Shown: one piece after another, positions 18,325 through 26,392 of the stretch
How positions within the stretch are numbered: the first letter of the stretch is position 1
Layout: each line of letters starts with the position of its first letter
Assembly (NCBI GenBank): GCA_017642895.1
Contig: JAEPON010000002.1
Coordinates: 1-64,000 of the forward strand
Reading direction: 5' to 3'
Origin: Roseitalea sp.
Lineage (GTDB): Bacteria; Pseudomonadota; Alphaproteobacteria; Rhizobiales; Rhizobiaceae
DNA: 64,000 nt
Position numbers and translations under genes: made by a program
The notes under the pieces: generated by a model
Seen by the model: the letters and a program-made list of their open reading frames with translations, nothing else
The model's database searches: none
What the model was told of the DNA's origin: nothing

Positions 18325-19143
18325 TTATGCCGTCTGTGCGATCTTTTCGGCTTGCCGTGCGACAAATCCGCTGATCAACTCACCGGTCGCCGACGGCTGC
18401 TCGATATGCGGGAAGTGGCCGGCATTGGCGATTTCGCAGAACACCGATCCCGATATCGCCTCGACGAAGGCGCGGGTGTTTTCGGCCACCACGAACTTGT
18501 CGGCCGCCCCGCGGACGATCAGGGTCGGGACGTCGATGGCGTGCAGCCAGCGCCGCAAGACCGGGTTCTGCATGTATGGCTCCCATCCGTAGAGAGCCTC
18601 GGCTTCCTGGCTGCGCACGACGCCTTCCAACTGCGCCTGCTCCATGTCGTGGAAGGCCACCTCTCCCTTGGCGGGGTCGCTGAACTGCAACTGAAGAAGC
18701 TTGGGGCGGGTCAGCCCCCAGACATCGGCGATCTCGCGGGTTTCGGGTTCGCCGGCCTTGATGCCGAGCGGCCCGATCAGCACCAGATGCGAGATACGCT
18801 CGGTGGACCTGATGGCGGTTTCGGCTGCGACCCAGCCGCCGAACGACGATCCGACAATGGTCACGTCAAAGAGATCGAGGTCCTTGAGAAGAGCAAGCAC
18901 ATATTGTGCGAGATCATCGGTGCGCGCGAACGAACGCGGCAGATCGGAGGCGCCGAAGCCGGGCAGCACGGGCGCGATCACCCGGCCGATCTTCGACAAT
19001 TCCCCGATGAAGGCATCAGCCTGCAACAATCCGGTTCCCGGATGCAGAAACAGGATCGGCGCTCCCGAGCCTTGTTCGATGATATCGATGTCGACGCCGG
19101 CAATCGTCGCGCGGCCGTCCTCGTTTCGCTGGATCGGTTTCAT
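18325..19143 (-). CDS. Alpha/beta hydrolase
   Basis: The 272-residue hydrolase has the oxyanion-loop LHPGTG at residues 34-39, the nucleophile elbow GSSFGG with Ser100 and the general-base histidine in NAGHFPHIEQP near residue 243. The charge-relay aspartate is probably in the VRGAADKFV segment, at the usual position. Its place between the monooxygenase and the lipocalin fusion suggests it hydrolyses an ester or lactone produced by Baeyer-Villiger-type oxidation, or a C-C bond in a dicarbonyl. It starts 9 bases after the lipocalin fusion gene. Confidence 0.9.
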   Translation of the reverse strand: MKPIQRNEDGRATIAGVDIDIIEQGSGAPILFLHPGTGLLQADAFIGELSKIGRVIAPVLPGFGASDLPRSFARTDDLAQYVLALLKDLDLFDVTIVGSSFGGWVAAETAIRSTERISHLVLIGPLGIKAGEPETREIADVWGLTRPKLLQLQFSDPAKGEVAFHDMEQAQLEGVVRSQEAEALYGWEPYMQNPVLRRWLHAIDVPTLIVRGAADKFVVAENTRAFVEAISGSVFCEIANAGHFPHIEQPSATGELISGFVARQAEKIAQTA

Positions 19144-19152
19144 GGCATTGTC

Positions 19153-20067
19153 CTACTGCTGGGCTCTGATGGGGCGCTTTTGCAAGGCCTCGGCGCGCAT
19201 GGGGTCCTTGGCGGCCCGGATGGCGGCGTCGTAGTACTCGCGAAAGACCGCGATTTTTCCGTCGCGGAATTCGACGAACGCAAAGTAGCTGTTGCGGTAG
19301 ATCTCGCCGGTCGAGACCAGCGACAACTCGCCGTTGAACTCGACAACCGCAGCATCGCCATCGGCCGTGGGGCGGACCTTGAGATCGGTGTAGGCGCGCG
19401 GATGCTTGGCCGAAAAAGACGCCGCGAAGAGGTCCATGACCTTGGCATGGCCCTCAACGCGGCGAGGGTGGCCTTCGGGAGCAAACGGATATTCGAGCAC
19501 CGTGTCGTCGGTGTGCAGATCAGCCAGCGTGTCGACGTCGCGCGCCACGATGGCATCGAGATAACGGCGCATGATGGAATAGCCATCGGACCGGCAGGGC
19601 GCGGTCGCCTCGGCCTCGTCGGCGCGGGCCCATTCGACGCGCACGTCCGACTTCAGACCGTCATAGTTCAGCGACGGCGCGGTCAGCACCAGGCTGTCGG
19701 CATCGGTGGATTCGACATGGCGGACGATGGTGCGGCCGACCATGTCCGGAGCCAGCGCCATGTCGATATGGTGGCGGACCTGGCCTGCCTCCTCGTCGAA
19801 TGTGAAGCGTCCGGCATAGGCGACATAGGAGTTGAAGGCGGCGACGATCTCATCGGGTTCGCCATGCTCGGCTTGCAGCGAAGTCTCCCGCGGCGTCGAA
19901 AACGGCGCGCGCCCCGATTGCGTCATCTGAGCCGACATGTGACCGTCCGCGGTGTAGATGAGCAGGCCTTGCGGGTCGCTGCCAAAACCATCCGCCCTGG
20001 TGCCGTCGGCGAGATGCCGCTCGATGCGATCAAGCCGCCACGCTCCGATCAACTCGTTCCGCTTCAC
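19153..20067 (-). CDS. Lipocalin-like / SnoaL-like fusion protein
   Basis: The 304-residue protein has two parts. Residues 1 to about 150 resemble the lipocalin-like family: LIGAWRLDRIE, GLLIYTADGHMSAQM, and FTFDEEAGQVRHHIDMAL. The remainder is a SnoaL/NTF2 domain with YLDAIVARDVDTLADLH, LEYPFAPEGHPRRVEGH and DGKIAVFREYYDAAIR. The second part is paralogous to the SnoaL-like protein encoded at 8198-8635. Neither part shows a signal peptide, so it is cytoplasmic. It may bind a hydrophobic intermediate and isomerise or hydrate it; no reaction is known to me for this combination. Confidence 0.78.
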   Translation of the reverse strand: MKRNELIGAWRLDRIERHLADGTRADGFGSDPQGLLIYTADGHMSAQMTQSGRAPFSTPRETSLQAEHGEPDEIVAAFNSYVAYAGRFTFDEEAGQVRHHIDMALAPDMVGRTIVRHVESTDADSLVLTAPSLNYDGLKSDVRVEWARADEAEATAPCRSDGYSIMRRYLDAIVARDVDTLADLHTDDTVLEYPFAPEGHPRRVEGHAKVMDLFAASFSAKHPRAYTDLKVRPTADGDAAVVEFNGELSLVSTGEIYRNSYFAFVEFRDGKIAVFREYYDAAIRAAKDPMRAEALQKRPIRAQQ

Positions 20068-20378
20068 CGTGGTTTCCTCCCGTTTCGGCGTCGATTTCGA
20101 TGGACCTTAGAGAGGCGGGCGGTCGCGGGTCTTCAAGAAACCCGTGGGTTCGGTGAAAGGCTTTTCATGTTCCTGCGCGGCGCCCTTGTCGCCCGGCACG
20201 ATTCTGGAACCGGCCGCCATGCCGGTCCGGCGCTGCCGCGCTCACGGGCGCTGGCCGATGTCGAAAGAAGCGTGGTGTCGCAGCCGAGATTGGCGAGAAA
20301 TGCACCGGTGCGGCGTTGTGCGTTTTCGGACATGCCGGATGCGCGCGCCGGGTCTATCAACGACCGCGCAAGGCGCGA
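20068..20378. other. Intergenic stretch without a convincing gene
   Basis: This 311-base gap separates ribB from the lipocalin-fusion gene on the same strand. Short open frames exist on both strands but none has a ribosome site or recognisable protein. Just upstream of the lipocalin fusion start is a CGGGAGGAAACC site. The gap is long enough for a separate promoter, so ribB may not be obligatorily cotranscribed with the genes beyond. An imperfect GGGTCTTCAAGAAACCC dyad lies near 20129-20145 and could be an operator half, but that is weak. Confidence 0.4.
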
Positions 20379-21119
20379 TCACCCGGTCAGATGGTCGATT
20401 TTGGCCGCTGCCGAACCGGTGATCAGGGAACCGGCTCCGGCCATCTGAGCGATGTCGCGATGATCCAGATGGCGCACCAGCGCTTCGATCGACACGATGC
20501 GCAGATCATGCGCCGCGGCGAAGATCTCGAGATCGGGACGGCGCATCATGTGGCCGTCGTCCCTGGTCAGTTCGCACAAAAGGCCGACGGGCGCGAGCCC
20601 GGCCAGACGCGAAAGCTCGACCGCCGCCTCGGTGTGGCCGCGACGGGCGCGGACGCCTCCGGCGCGCGCGCGTAGCGGGAAGACATGGCCGGGCCGAGTG
20701 AAATCGGCGGCATGCGCATCGGGATCGGCCAGAAGACGGATCGTGCGGGCGCGATCCTTGGCGGCGACCCCGGTGGACACACCGGTGGCGGCGTCGACCG
20801 ACACGGTGAAAGCGGTACCGAAAGGATCGCGCGTGTCCTGCCACATCAGCGGAAGATGCAAGGCATCGGCACGCTTGTCCTCCATGGCGACGCAGACAAT
20901 CCCGGTGGTGTGGCGGACGATGAAGGCCAGCCATTCGGCACTCGCCATTTCCGCTGGCATGATCAGATCGCCTTCGTTCTCGCGATCGTCGTCGTCCACC
21001 ACGATGACCGGCCTGCCCGCGCGCAGGTCTGACAGCGCAGCCTCTACCGCCTGCACACGACCGTCATCGGCAAGCGCTGTTGCTTCCTCCAGGATCGAAT
21101 ACAGGCTGGTGATGATCAT
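20379..21119 (-). CDS. ribB: 3,4-dihydroxy-2-butanone-4-phosphate synthase (RibB)
   Basis: The 246-residue enzyme converts ribulose 5-phosphate to the four-carbon precursor of riboflavin. It has the acidic loop DDDDRENEGDLI, then HTTGIVCVAM, the RRGHTEAAVELSRLAG motif with its catalytic histidine and CELTRDDGHMMRRPDL. It is a single-domain form without the GTP cyclohydrolase II half common in bacteria. The N-terminal 25 residues extend beyond the usual start but GGGAGGCAGAA precedes the first ATG. It is the most upstream gene of the flavin-centred run, and riboflavin kinase lies at the far end. No FMN riboswitch was found upstream. Confidence 0.93.
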   Translation of the reverse strand: MIITSLYSILEEATALADDGRVQAVEAALSDLRAGRPVIVVDDDDRENEGDLIMPAEMASAEWLAFIVRHTTGIVCVAMEDKRADALHLPLMWQDTRDPFGTAFTVSVDAATGVSTGVAAKDRARTIRLLADPDAHAADFTRPGHVFPLRARAGGVRARRGHTEAAVELSRLAGLAPVGLLCELTRDDGHMMRRPDLEIFAAAHDLRIVSIEALVRHLDHRDIAQMAGAGSLITGSAAAKIDHLTG

Positions 21120-21776
21120 TTCTGCCTCCCAACGGTGCTTGCGCGTATTCCTCTATACACCTGTCATCGGTCACCGAATTGCAGATTTCGGTGCCCTGGC
21201 TTTCACGATCCTGCCACGCTCACGGCGCTTCCCGAAAGCGGCCGGGCCTGGCCAAAGAAGGCCGGCTTGGTCCGAGCCGTTGAAGGCGGCTAGGGCATAT
21301 CCGGTGACTGTTGGAGCCGTTCGATGGATTGGGTTTTTCGTCTTGACAAGGAGAAGACCGCAGAGCGATGCCGTCGCATCGGTCGAGGAGTTTGACGCTG
21401 TCGGGGCGAAAAAGACAACCAGGCCGAAGACGCTATCTTATTGAAAACGCGGATTGAACTGCAACCGCCCGAACGCGGCTCTTCGCACCCTGGCCGTGTT
21501 GCGCGCGGTCTGGCGGTGCTTGCACCGCGTCGCCGCACGCGCCTTGCCAGCGCACAAATTGCCGGCGTTCGGACGATCATTATTCGCTGGAAATGCTCTG
21601 GATAAGCAGCAAGTATCGCGCGAACGTCACGGTTTACTCTCACGGGTCCGTGCCCGAAGATGGGCGTCCCAAGGATGGCAGGATGTGGCCGTGTCTTGTC
21701 ATTGCCGGGCGAACCCGGCCTTCAAACCGCCAATCCTTCCGAAGCCTGCCAAGTGTTTGACGTGATCGAGTGATGG
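21120..21776. other. Intergenic stretch between ribB and deoC; no gene recognised
   Basis: This 657-base region must hold the promoter of the ribB-led genes and the 3' end of the ribose-type operon. Open frames exist on both strands but they lack ribosome sites, look arginine-rich as shadow frames do, and match nothing I recognise. The segments needed for an FMN riboswitch are not seen upstream of ribB. No T-tracted hairpin was identified after deoC. A decayed gene cannot be excluded. Confidence 0.45.
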
Positions 21777-22451
21777 TCAGTAGGACCCCTGTCCGGTCTT
21801 GCCTTCCATGATCGCCGGGCCGGCACTTGTGCCAAGCAGGTCCGCGCCGGCATTGAGGATGGCCCAGGCATCCTCGGCGGTTCGAATTCCGCCCGACGCC
21901 TTCACCTTGGCTTTGAAGACATGCTTCTTCATGAAGGCAACGATGTCGGTGCTGGCCTTGCCGCCCAGACCCCATCCCGACGAGTTCTTCACATAGGTTA
22001 CGCCTGCTTTGTCTGCCCGCTCGATGGCTGTCTGCCAGACAGGTTCCGGCATTGCACCAAGTTCCAGCATGATCTTGAGCGGGATTCCGCCCGACGCTTC
22101 GACGAGCGCGGCGATCTCATCTTGATAGGCCGCCACCTCGCCGCCAGCCAGAAATCCGATGTTGGCCATGAAGTCGACCTCCTGGGCGCCTTCATCGACC
22201 AGGTCGCGCATCTCGGCCACCTTGCTGCGCGTCAAGGCGCCCCCCAGCGGATAGGCCATGGCCGAACATGTGCGAATGTCCGATCCGGACAGGCGCTGGC
22301 GGCACACGCCGATCCAGCAGGGCTGCACCATCACGCCGTTGAAACGATACTCAAGCGCCTCGTCGCACAGCCGCGCGATATCGTCGCGTGTCGTCGCCGG
22401 AGACACATTGGTGTGTTGGATGACGGATGCGATTTTGGTCAGGGTCGTCAT
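21777..22451 (-). CDS. deoC: Deoxyribose-phosphate aldolase
   Basis: The 224-residue class I aldolase cleaves 2-deoxyribose 5-phosphate to acetaldehyde and glyceraldehyde 3-phosphate. The proton-relay aspartate is in EVDFMANIG, the Schiff-base lysine in VTYVKNSSGWG and the second lysine in VKASGGIRT. The usual KTSTG stretch after the Schiff-base lysine is replaced by KNSSG, a change next to the phosphate and substrate pocket. It is the last gene of the ribose-type operon, 77 bases after the PanB-like gene. Retro-aldol cleavage of the phosphorylated sugar made by the upstream kinase is the obvious role. Confidence 0.9.
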   Translation of the reverse strand: MTTLTKIASVIQHTNVSPATTRDDIARLCDEALEYRFNGVMVQPCWIGVCRQRLSGSDIRTCSAMAYPLGGALTRSKVAEMRDLVDEGAQEVDFMANIGFLAGGEVAAYQDEIAALVEASGGIPLKIMLELGAMPEPVWQTAIERADKAGVTYVKNSSGWGLGGKASTDIVAFMKKHVFKAKVKASGGIRTAEDAWAILNAGADLLGTSAGPAIMEGKTGQGSY

Positions 22452-22528
22452 GGCAATACCTTTCTGTCGCCGCGCTTGACGGTGCGGCAGCCAACGGTTT
22501 CGATGTCTGTGGTGGAGCTCGGCCTTGG

Positions 22529-23350
22529 TCAGCGTTCGATGCGGTCGATGAACTCCTCATAGGCAGCGTCCGGCATGCTCGTGGTCTCGGCCTCCCCGGG
22601 AAAACGCGCGCCTTCAATGTCCTTGCGGAATGCGCTCAGCGCAGCGCGGCGCTCGACATCGATCTGCCGATGCAGGCGTCCCAGATCACCGTACCGCCGT
22701 GCGTGACGCGGCACCCGCTCCGTTTCGCCGCAAATATCCGACATGAACAGGAACATGACGTCGGCTGCCGGCCCCGAGCCCAGCGAAACCGTCACAAGAC
22801 CGGTCCGGCGGTTGATCGCTTCCATCAATGGAGCGGGCACGAGTTCGGCCTCGACCGCGAAGGCACCCGCCTCCTCAAGCCGCCGAAACCGGTGGTATAG
22901 CTCCACCGCCTCATCGGCCGTCTTGCCGAAGGCGCGCACCTGGCCCACCCAGGTGGACTTGCGCGGCACAAAGCCCAGATGACCCATCACCGGAATGTCC
23001 TCGGACGCCAGCAGCGAGACGATCTCAAGCCGGCGCGCGGTGATCACCGCATCTGCTCCGTCGGTCAGCGCCTTGAACGCGGTCCGCAGGATCTCGTCAT
23101 TGGTCACCGCGTCGGCGAAGCCAAGGGCCGCCGTGATGAAGATCTTGCCTGAACCGCGTCGCACCTGGCTGACGTTACGCGCCCGGCAGACGACCATCTC
23201 GATACCGGCCGCTTCGGCCGCGGCCGCCTCGTCCGCCGTGTCGGCGGTCACCTGCGCGTGCGATGCCGGCTGACCCTTGGCCGCCCGCAAGGCGCCGACC
23301 GTCGTCAGACGCTCGCTTTCGCCGGCCGCCCAATTGAATATGCGCGCCAC
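22529..23350 (-). CDS. PanB-like protein (ketopantoate hydroxymethyltransferase superfamily), divergent
   Basis: The 273-residue product matches PanB in its second half: IPVMGHLGFVPR, EAGAFAVEAELVPAPL, and ARRYGDLGRLHRQ followed by the FP-ending tail. The first half departs from true PanB. The metal-binding aspartate segments (VGDSLG and DMPF types) are not recognisable; the equivalents read VCRARNVSQV and ITAALGF. It is therefore probably not a pantothenate enzyme. A GTG at 23350, 5 bases after the RbsD stop, is the likely start. In this operon it may act as an aldolase or lyase on a sugar-derived oxo acid. Confidence 0.72.
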   Translation of the reverse strand: MARIFNWAAGESERLTTVGALRAAKGQPASHAQVTADTADEAAAAEAAGIEMVVCRARNVSQVRRGSGKIFITAALGFADAVTNDEILRTAFKALTDGADAVITARRLEIVSLLASEDIPVMGHLGFVPRKSTWVGQVRAFGKTADEAVELYHRFRRLEEAGAFAVEAELVPAPLMEAINRRTGLVTVSLGSGPAADVMFLFMSDICGETERVPRHARRYGDLGRLHRQIDVERRAALSAFRKDIEGARFPGEAETTSMPDAAYEEFIDRIER

Positions 23351-23355
23351 ACCGA

Positions 23356-23820
23356 TCAGCCCTGTTGCAGCTTCTTGGCATATTCCGGCGGCGCGACCGT
23401 GCCGGGCTTGGCGAACCATTTCGGGACGTCCACGCCTGAATAAAGCAGAATGTTGCCCCAGGGATCGAAGGCGCCGGTCCGAACGATGACCTTGGCTTTG
23501 GCCGCCATTTCGCCGAGAATCGTCTCGTGAGCGATCATCTCATGATCGGCGTCGTCAAACAGCGATCGGACCGTGTCGAGCAGAACCGGATTATGGTCGG
23601 GCAGCGTGTCCGCATAGGACACTTTCTCGGCGATGAAATCGTCGGCGATCGCCGACAGGACGGTCTTCAGGTCGGGCATGTCCCGGGTGATGGCAAGATC
23701 GATGCGCCAGCTATCAATCGGAATGGGAAACCCTGCGTCGCACACGATCATCAGATCGCCATGGCCCATCGCGCCAATGGCATGGTTGAGCTCGCAGTTG
23801 AGCAGCTTGCCGCGTTTCAT
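23356..23820 (-). CDS. rbsD: RbsD/FucU-family sugar mutarotase (D-ribose pyranase-like)
   Basis: The 154-residue protein has LNCELNHAIGAMGHGDLMIV and CDAGFPIP at the start and DPWGNILLYSGVDV toward the end, the conserved RbsD/FucU signatures. The catalytic histidine sits in GHGD, the FucU-like form also common in alphaproteobacterial RbsD. Such proteins interconvert pyranose and furanose forms or anomers so that the kinase receives the right ring. It follows the kinase by 13 bases. The exact sugar cannot be told from the sequence. Confidence 0.88.
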   Translation of the reverse strand: MKRGKLLNCELNHAIGAMGHGDLMIVCDAGFPIPIDSWRIDLAITRDMPDLKTVLSAIADDFIAEKVSYADTLPDHNPVLLDTVRSLFDDADHEMIAHETILGEMAAKAKVIVRTGAFDPWGNILLYSGVDVPKWFAKPGTVAPPEYAKKLQQG

Positions 23821-23833
23821 GATGATCCTCCCA

Positions 23834-24763
23834 TCAGGGGTTTGAACTTCTGTCTTCGATCAGCGTTTCCAGTTCGGCGCGGGTCGCCAAAGAGGGGATA
23901 ACGCCCAACCGCGTGCAGGCGTGGGCCCCCGCCGCCGTGCCAAAGGCCACGGCATCGGCCAGTGGTCGGCCCTCGCCGATGGCGGCAGCAAAACCGGCAT
24001 TGAATGCATCGCCCGCACCGGTCGTATCGACCACGTCCACCTGCGGCGTTGGAACGATCAGGTCTTGATCATCGGCCAGAACCAGCGCGCCCTTGTCGCC
24101 CATCGTCACGATCACGGTCCCCACACCCCTTTGGCGCAGTTGAACGGCCAGATCGCGCGTGCCGGTCGGGTCATCCGCCCCAAGGCCCATCAGGATGCGC
24201 AATTCGCTCTCGTTGGGCGTCAGATAGTCGACATGCGCAAAGATGGTGTCCGGCAGCGCAGTGGCCGGCGCCGGGTTCAAGATGGTGCGTGCACCTGCCG
24301 CCTTGCCCAGCTCCATGGCCCGGTGAGCGGCGGGAACTGGTATCTCGAGCACGGCCATCACGATGTCGCTTTGCGCGATGCGGTCGCCGGCACGATCGAC
24401 GAACGCCGCATCCATCAATTCGTTGGCGCCCATATCGAGAATGATGAAGTTCTCGCCGGCCGCGTTGAGAATGATCATGCCCGCGCCCGTGGCGCGGGCG
24501 TCGGTCCTTTCAATGCACCTGCCATCGACACCTTCGTCCGCATAGAGTTTGTCGGCGACACCCGCCAGCTCATCGTGACCCAGGCAGGTCACGAGCGCCG
24601 AGTTGGCGCCCAACCGCGCAACGCCAACGGCCTGATTTGATCCTTTGCCGCCGGGGCCGAAATCAAAATCCGAGCCGAGAACCGTTTGCCCGAAGATCGG
24701 CATGGTTTCGGTCCGGATCGTCAGCCCGACGGCAAAACTGCCGACAACCGTGATCTGCGTCAT
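23834..24763 (-). CDS. rbsK: Ribokinase (PfkB family)
   Basis: The 309-residue kinase has the PfkB N-terminal signature FGPGGKGSNQAVGVARLGA and the C-terminal DTTGAGDAFNAGFAAAI with the catalytic aspartate and anion hole. It also has NPAPA and LTPNESE, typical of ribokinases. It phosphorylates the imported sugar with ATP. The ATG at 24763 has GGGAGG before it. Ribokinases often accept 2-deoxyribose as well, and the presence of deoC makes a deoxy sugar or a related pentose a fair guess. Confidence 0.9.
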   Translation of the reverse strand: MTQITVVGSFAVGLTIRTETMPIFGQTVLGSDFDFGPGGKGSNQAVGVARLGANSALVTCLGHDELAGVADKLYADEGVDGRCIERTDARATGAGMIILNAAGENFIILDMGANELMDAAFVDRAGDRIAQSDIVMAVLEIPVPAAHRAMELGKAAGARTILNPAPATALPDTIFAHVDYLTPNESELRILMGLGADDPTGTRDLAVQLRQRGVGTVIVTMGDKGALVLADDQDLIVPTPQVDVVDTTGAGDAFNAGFAAAIGEGRPLADAVAFGTAAGAHACTRLGVIPSLATRAELETLIEDRSSNP

Positions 24764-24800
24764 GACATGCCTCCCTGCGGCGCGTTCCAGCAATAGCCGA

Positions 24801-26327
24801 TCATGCGGCACGCCTTTCGCTCTTGCGCGTCGCCAGCGCCATGATGGCTTCCTCCGTGATATCGGAACCCGAAAGCTGGCCGGCGATGGTGCGATCGGCC
24901 ATGACGATGACGCGGCTTGAATGAAGCATGATCTCCGGCAACTCGGACGACACCATCAGAACCGCCAGGCCTTCAGCGGCCAATTGCTTCAGGATTGCGT
25001 AGATTTCCGCTTTGGCGCCAACGTCGATACCGCGCGTGGGCTCGTGCAGGATCAGAACACGTGGCCCGGTCACTAGCCCGCGTGCAAGGATGATCTTTTG
25101 CTGGTTGCCGCCGCTCAGCGTCGCGATCTTCTGGCCAAGGCCGGCAATGCGCGCATCGAGCTTGCCGACATACTCATGCGCGGTGTTGCGGATCGGGCGG
25201 CCGCGCAGAAAACCGGCACGGGCAAACCGTCGCAACGCTGCCGACACGGTGTTTTCGGCGACGGTCATCGACAACAGCGCCCCTGCTGCACGGCGATCCG
25301 CCGGGATCAGCGACATGCCCGCCGCGATCGCGTGGTAGGGTCGCCCAGGCGCAAGACGGATTCCGCCGATCTCCACCGTTCCGCCGCGCGGCGCGAGCCC
25401 GAAAACGGCGTCGGCCAGGATATCCTTGCCGCTGTCAGGCAGTCCGGCAACACCAAGTATCTCGCCACGCGACAGCGAAAAGGACACATGCTCGATATGA
25501 CCGGGCACGCTCAGATCACGCACGTCCAGAACCGGTTCGCCGATATGGGCGTGCGCTTCAGGTCGCAGCGCATACTGCTCTGCGGCATCAACCTCCCGGC
25601 CGACCATGTGCGCAACGAGCTGGTCGACCGTAAGGTCCGGGCCGTTGTCCAGCGTCGTGATCAGACGACCGTCGCGCATGACGCTGATGCGGTCCGCCAG
25701 CGCCAGAACCTCGTCGAGATGATGCGACACGTAAAGGATGGTCACACCCTGCTGCTTGAGCGCGCGCACAAGATCGAACAAGCGCTGGCTCTCGCGCGGC
25801 GAAAGCGCCGAGTTTGGCTCGTCGAGAACCAGTATGCGTGCCCGGTGCGAGATGGCCCGCGCGATCTCGACGAGTTGTTGTTGGGCCACCGTGAGAGACG
25901 ACACGGGCGTATCGGTTTCCAGATCGGTCAGACCAAGTTCACGAAGCGTTGCGGCAGCGGCTTGCGCGGAGCGGCGTCGCGCCAGGTGCGACAAGGCCGG
26001 CCGCGCCGCAAAGTCGCTGAGAAGAACGTTCTCGCCGACAGTCAGGTTCTGGCACAGCGACAACTCCTGAAAGACAACCCGTATACCAAGCTTCTGGCTT
26101 GCGATCGGCGAGCGGATCGGTGTCGGTTTTCCGTCGATCAGGATCGAACCCGCATCGGGCTGCAGTTCGCCGGCCAGCAGGTTCATCATGGTGCTCTTGC
26201 CGGCGCCGTTCTCGCCGATCACCGCGTGAATTTCGCCGGCGCGAAACGCCACGGACACATCGTCCATCGCCACAACGCCCGGAAATGTCCGGGTGATGTC
26301 TTTCAGCTCCAGCAGCGTTGGCGCCAT
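24801..26327 (-). CDS. rbsA: Ribose-type ABC importer ATPase (two fused cassettes)
   Basis: The 508-residue RbsA-type protein has two ATP cassettes. The first has Walker A GENGAGKSTMMN, a signature region SSLTVAQQQLVEIARA and LVLDEPNSAL. The second has the degenerate Walker A GLPDSGKDIL, normal for this family, with LSGGNQQKIILARGL and HEPTRGIDVGAK. It powers uptake through the RbsC-type permease. It lies 65 bases beyond the binding-protein gene, with a strong hairpin between them. Confidence 0.93.
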   Translation of the reverse strand: MAPTLLELKDITRTFPGVVAMDDVSVAFRAGEIHAVIGENGAGKSTMMNLLAGELQPDAGSILIDGKPTPIRSPIASQKLGIRVVFQELSLCQNLTVGENVLLSDFAARPALSHLARRRSAQAAAATLRELGLTDLETDTPVSSLTVAQQQLVEIARAISHRARILVLDEPNSALSPRESQRLFDLVRALKQQGVTILYVSHHLDEVLALADRISVMRDGRLITTLDNGPDLTVDQLVAHMVGREVDAAEQYALRPEAHAHIGEPVLDVRDLSVPGHIEHVSFSLSRGEILGVAGLPDSGKDILADAVFGLAPRGGTVEIGGIRLAPGRPYHAIAAGMSLIPADRRAAGALLSMTVAENTVSAALRRFARAGFLRGRPIRNTAHEYVGKLDARIAGLGQKIATLSGGNQQKIILARGLVTGPRVLILHEPTRGIDVGAKAEIYAILKQLAAEGLAVLMVSSELPEIMLHSSRVIVMADRTIAGQLSGSDITEEAIMALATRKSERRAA

Positions 26328-26359
26328 CTTGGCTTCCGATCGACGTGTTGTCCGAAGCC

Positions 26360-26385
26360 GGGGCGCTCCCGGATGGAAGCGCCCC
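26360..26385 (-). other. Stem-loop between sugar-binding-protein and ATPase genes
   Basis: An 8-bp GC-rich stem (GGGGCGCT with AGCGCCCC), extended inward by a wobble and two pairs around a GGAT-type loop, lies 8 bases after the binding-protein stop. There is no T-tract beyond it on the minus strand, so it is more likely a 3' mRNA-stabilising hairpin than a full terminator. It would let the binding protein be made in excess over the ATPase. Confidence 0.5.
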
Positions 26386-26392
26386 GACGGCC

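Noticed and set aside
20133..20360. Short minus-strand open frame in the gap after ribB
   Set aside because: It has no ribosome site and no recognisable motif, and its composition is like that of noncoding frames nearby.
18124..20448. Very long open frame on the plus strand across the monooxygenase to lipocalin genes
   Set aside because: It runs antisense to four clear genes, has no recognisable domain and is explained by high GC codon bias.
21120..21300. FMN riboswitch upstream of ribB
   Set aside because: The stretch contains a CGGTGA-like piece reminiscent of the RFN element, but the other conserved segments and the pairing pattern are missing.
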